DNA of 64,000 nt, taken from assembly GCA_964500605.1 (NCBI GenBank), contig CAZCOS010000003.1:1-64000 (forward strand), in the 5' to 3' direction. This DNA comes from Sterolibacterium sp964500605 (GTDB lineage Bacteria > Pseudomonadota > Gammaproteobacteria > Burkholderiales > Rhodocyclaceae). Positions 62,973-64,000 of the stretch are shown here, piece after piece. How positions within the stretch are numbered: the first letter of the stretch is position 1; every line of letters starts with the position of its first letter. Under the pieces are notes generated by a model, which saw nothing but the letters and a program-made list of their open reading frames with translations, was not told the origin of the DNA and made no database searches. Position numbers and translations under genes: made by a program.

Positions 62973-64000
62973 ATGAAAAAACTGCTTTCCACCCTGCTTC
63001 TTTCAGCGGCCTTGCCGCTCGGTCTTGCGGGTTTTTCGTCGGCTCAAGCTGAATCTGCCGGGATTTCCAAACCCGCCTCCCCCAACATTCACGCCCTCAT
63101 CATGGCCATTGGGGAGTATCGGAACGGCGTCACGCCGCTCAATGGCGTCCAGTACGATGTGGAAACCGCCTCCAAAATTGCCAGAAAGATGGGGGTGATG
63201 GACGAAAACATCCACGTCTATCGTAACGAGCAACTCACACTGGCTGGCATGAAAAAAGCCTTCGACGACCTGGATGCGCGGGTGCAGGCCGATGACCAGG
63301 TCTTCATTTATTACTCCGGCCACGGCGGTCGCCAGAAGGTGAACGATCCAATTCTGGGGGAACGCTGTTCGGCTGCCTTCATCACCGTAGATGGCGACGG
63401 CTTTGTCGACTCTGAAGTGAAGGAAAAACTCAATCACCTCTCGCAAAAGGCACAGAAGGTCATTGTCATGATCGATGCCTGCCACTCCGGAGGTATCGCC
63501 ACACGCTCACTCAAGGAAAATCAGGAATTCGCCCCGAAATTCTGGTTCAAGGGCGGCAGTGGCGATGCCTGTGCCAAACCCGTCAATCTGGTCACCCGCA
63601 GCATCAATGCCGACCTGAAAAAACCGGGTAGCGGAGCCAACAACTACACCTACATCGCCGCGGCCCGCGAGAACGAAATCTCGCTCGACCAACCTGGCAA
63701 GGGTGGCGTTGCCTCACAGGCCTGGCTAGCCTGCATGGAAGGAGATGCGGTCGATGCGGATGGGAGCGGCAGTCTGAGTGCGGAAGAAATCCGGACTTGC
63801 GCTCAAGACAAGATCAACACAAAACTCTCCAAGGCCCGTAGTGTCACGCCTCACCACGTCACCATCACCGGCAATTCCGGGCTGACCGTGGGCTTCACCG
63901 AAAAGGCGGCGACTCCGACCAAGCCTGCCGCTACACCCTCCTCTTCTTCCGCTTCCAAACCGATCCCACCGGTCGCCAAACCCAACCCCCTGGCCACCCT
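62973..64000 (+). CDS. Secreted caspase-like protease with EF-hand (3' end beyond window)
   Basis: 342 codons of this gene are visible. It has a Sec signal peptide (MKKLLSTLLLSAALPLGLAG...AQA), then a peptidase C14 (caspase-like) domain with the catalytic His117 in YYSGHGG and Cys170 in DACHSGG. The EF-hand loop DADGSGSLSAEE (261-272) has canonical calcium ligands. After the loop a Pro/Ser/Thr-rich linker (TPTKPAATPSSSS...) starts a further region that lies beyond the window. It is 64 bases after the FAD gene. Calcium control is inferred from the EF-hand. Confidence 0.9.
   Translation, partial: MKKLLSTLLLSAALPLGLAGFSSAQAESAGISKPASPNIHALIMAIGEYRNGVTPLNGVQYDVETASKIARKMGVMDENIHVYRNEQLTLAGMKKAFDDLDARVQADDQVFIYYSGHGGRQKVNDPILGERCSAAFITVDGDGFVDSEVKEKLNHLSQKAQKVIVMIDACHSGGIATRSLKENQEFAPKFWFKGGSGDACAKPVNLVTRSINADLKKPGSGANNYTYIAAARENEISLDQPGKGGVASQAWLACMEGDAVDADGSGSLSAEEIRTCAQDKINTKLSKARSVTPHHVTITGNSGLTVGFTEKAATPTKPAATPSSSSASKPIPPVAKPNPLAT

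Noticed and set aside
1..64000. Insertion sequences, prophage or integrative element
   Set aside because: No transposase, integrase, phage structural gene or terminal inverted repeats were seen; genes are in the ordinary operon style throughout.

Overview
This window looks like a chromosomal segment of a Gram-negative betaproteobacterium. Supporting signs are the Rieske protein of a bc1 complex, an LPS heptosyltransferase, a retrograde lipid (Mla/MCE) transporter, and the order ilvE - small zinc-finger gene - waaF, which I associate with Betaproteobacteria. By eye the base composition is moderately GC-rich and codon use is even. I see no insertion sequence, prophage, integrase or CRISPR array. 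I cannot name a genus. Regions left to right: (1) 1-8 kb, minus strand: petA (cut by the left edge), a four-gene MCE/MlaFED-type lipid ABC transporter with its lipoprotein, then ppx/gppA, rsgA and an M48 CAAX-type protease, with orn diverging. (2) 8.6-20.6 kb: a membrane glycosyltransferase, rpmE, a convergent two-component pair (LuxR-type regulator and a histidine kinase with a degenerate receiver), two ParA-like ATPases without ParB, a membrane-anchored methyltransferase, uvrD, an NAD-dependent epimerase and an HDOD protein. (3) 20.8-26.8 kb: dnaE-wbuC facing a receiver / CheC-type phosphatase / PAS-GGDEF operon that forms a compact c-di-GMP signalling module. (4) 27.1-32.5 kb: a nitrosative-stress island. 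NsrR sits in the middle, with DUF59, DUF2249, NnrS and an FmdE-like protein on one side and DUF2249, ferredoxin-NADP reductase, hemerythrin and cupin on the other. Two palindromes lie where NsrR operators would be expected. (5) 32.6-42.4 kb: tRNA-Gly and tRNA-Cys, yciO/rnm (PHP), a hydrolase, phosphomannomutase, waaF, ilvE, a GST and galE. (6) 42.6-48.8 kb: a fatty-acid beta-oxidation operon (acyl-CoA dehydrogenase, bifunctional dehydrogenase/hydratase, thiolase) with a TetR regulator. (7) 49-55 kb: a 1251-residue MASE1-PAS-GGDEF-EAL protein and small or poorly characterised genes. (8) 55.3-64 kb: the most unusual region. An SPFH/SHOCT protein, a double DUF4178 zinc-ribbon membrane protein, a 49-residue membrane peptide, a half-size DUF350 protein, a membrane-embedded spermidine-synthase-like enzyme, an exported FAD amine-oxidase-like lipoprotein and a secreted caspase-like protease with an EF-hand (cut by the right edge) are arranged almost head to tail. 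The strand changes only for one divergent dapB-like gene. I infer a membrane-associated, polyamine-linked envelope or cell-fate system. A second theme is short tandem repeats: 8-, 9-, 11-, 12- and 17-bp units recur between genes or at gene ends throughout the window.
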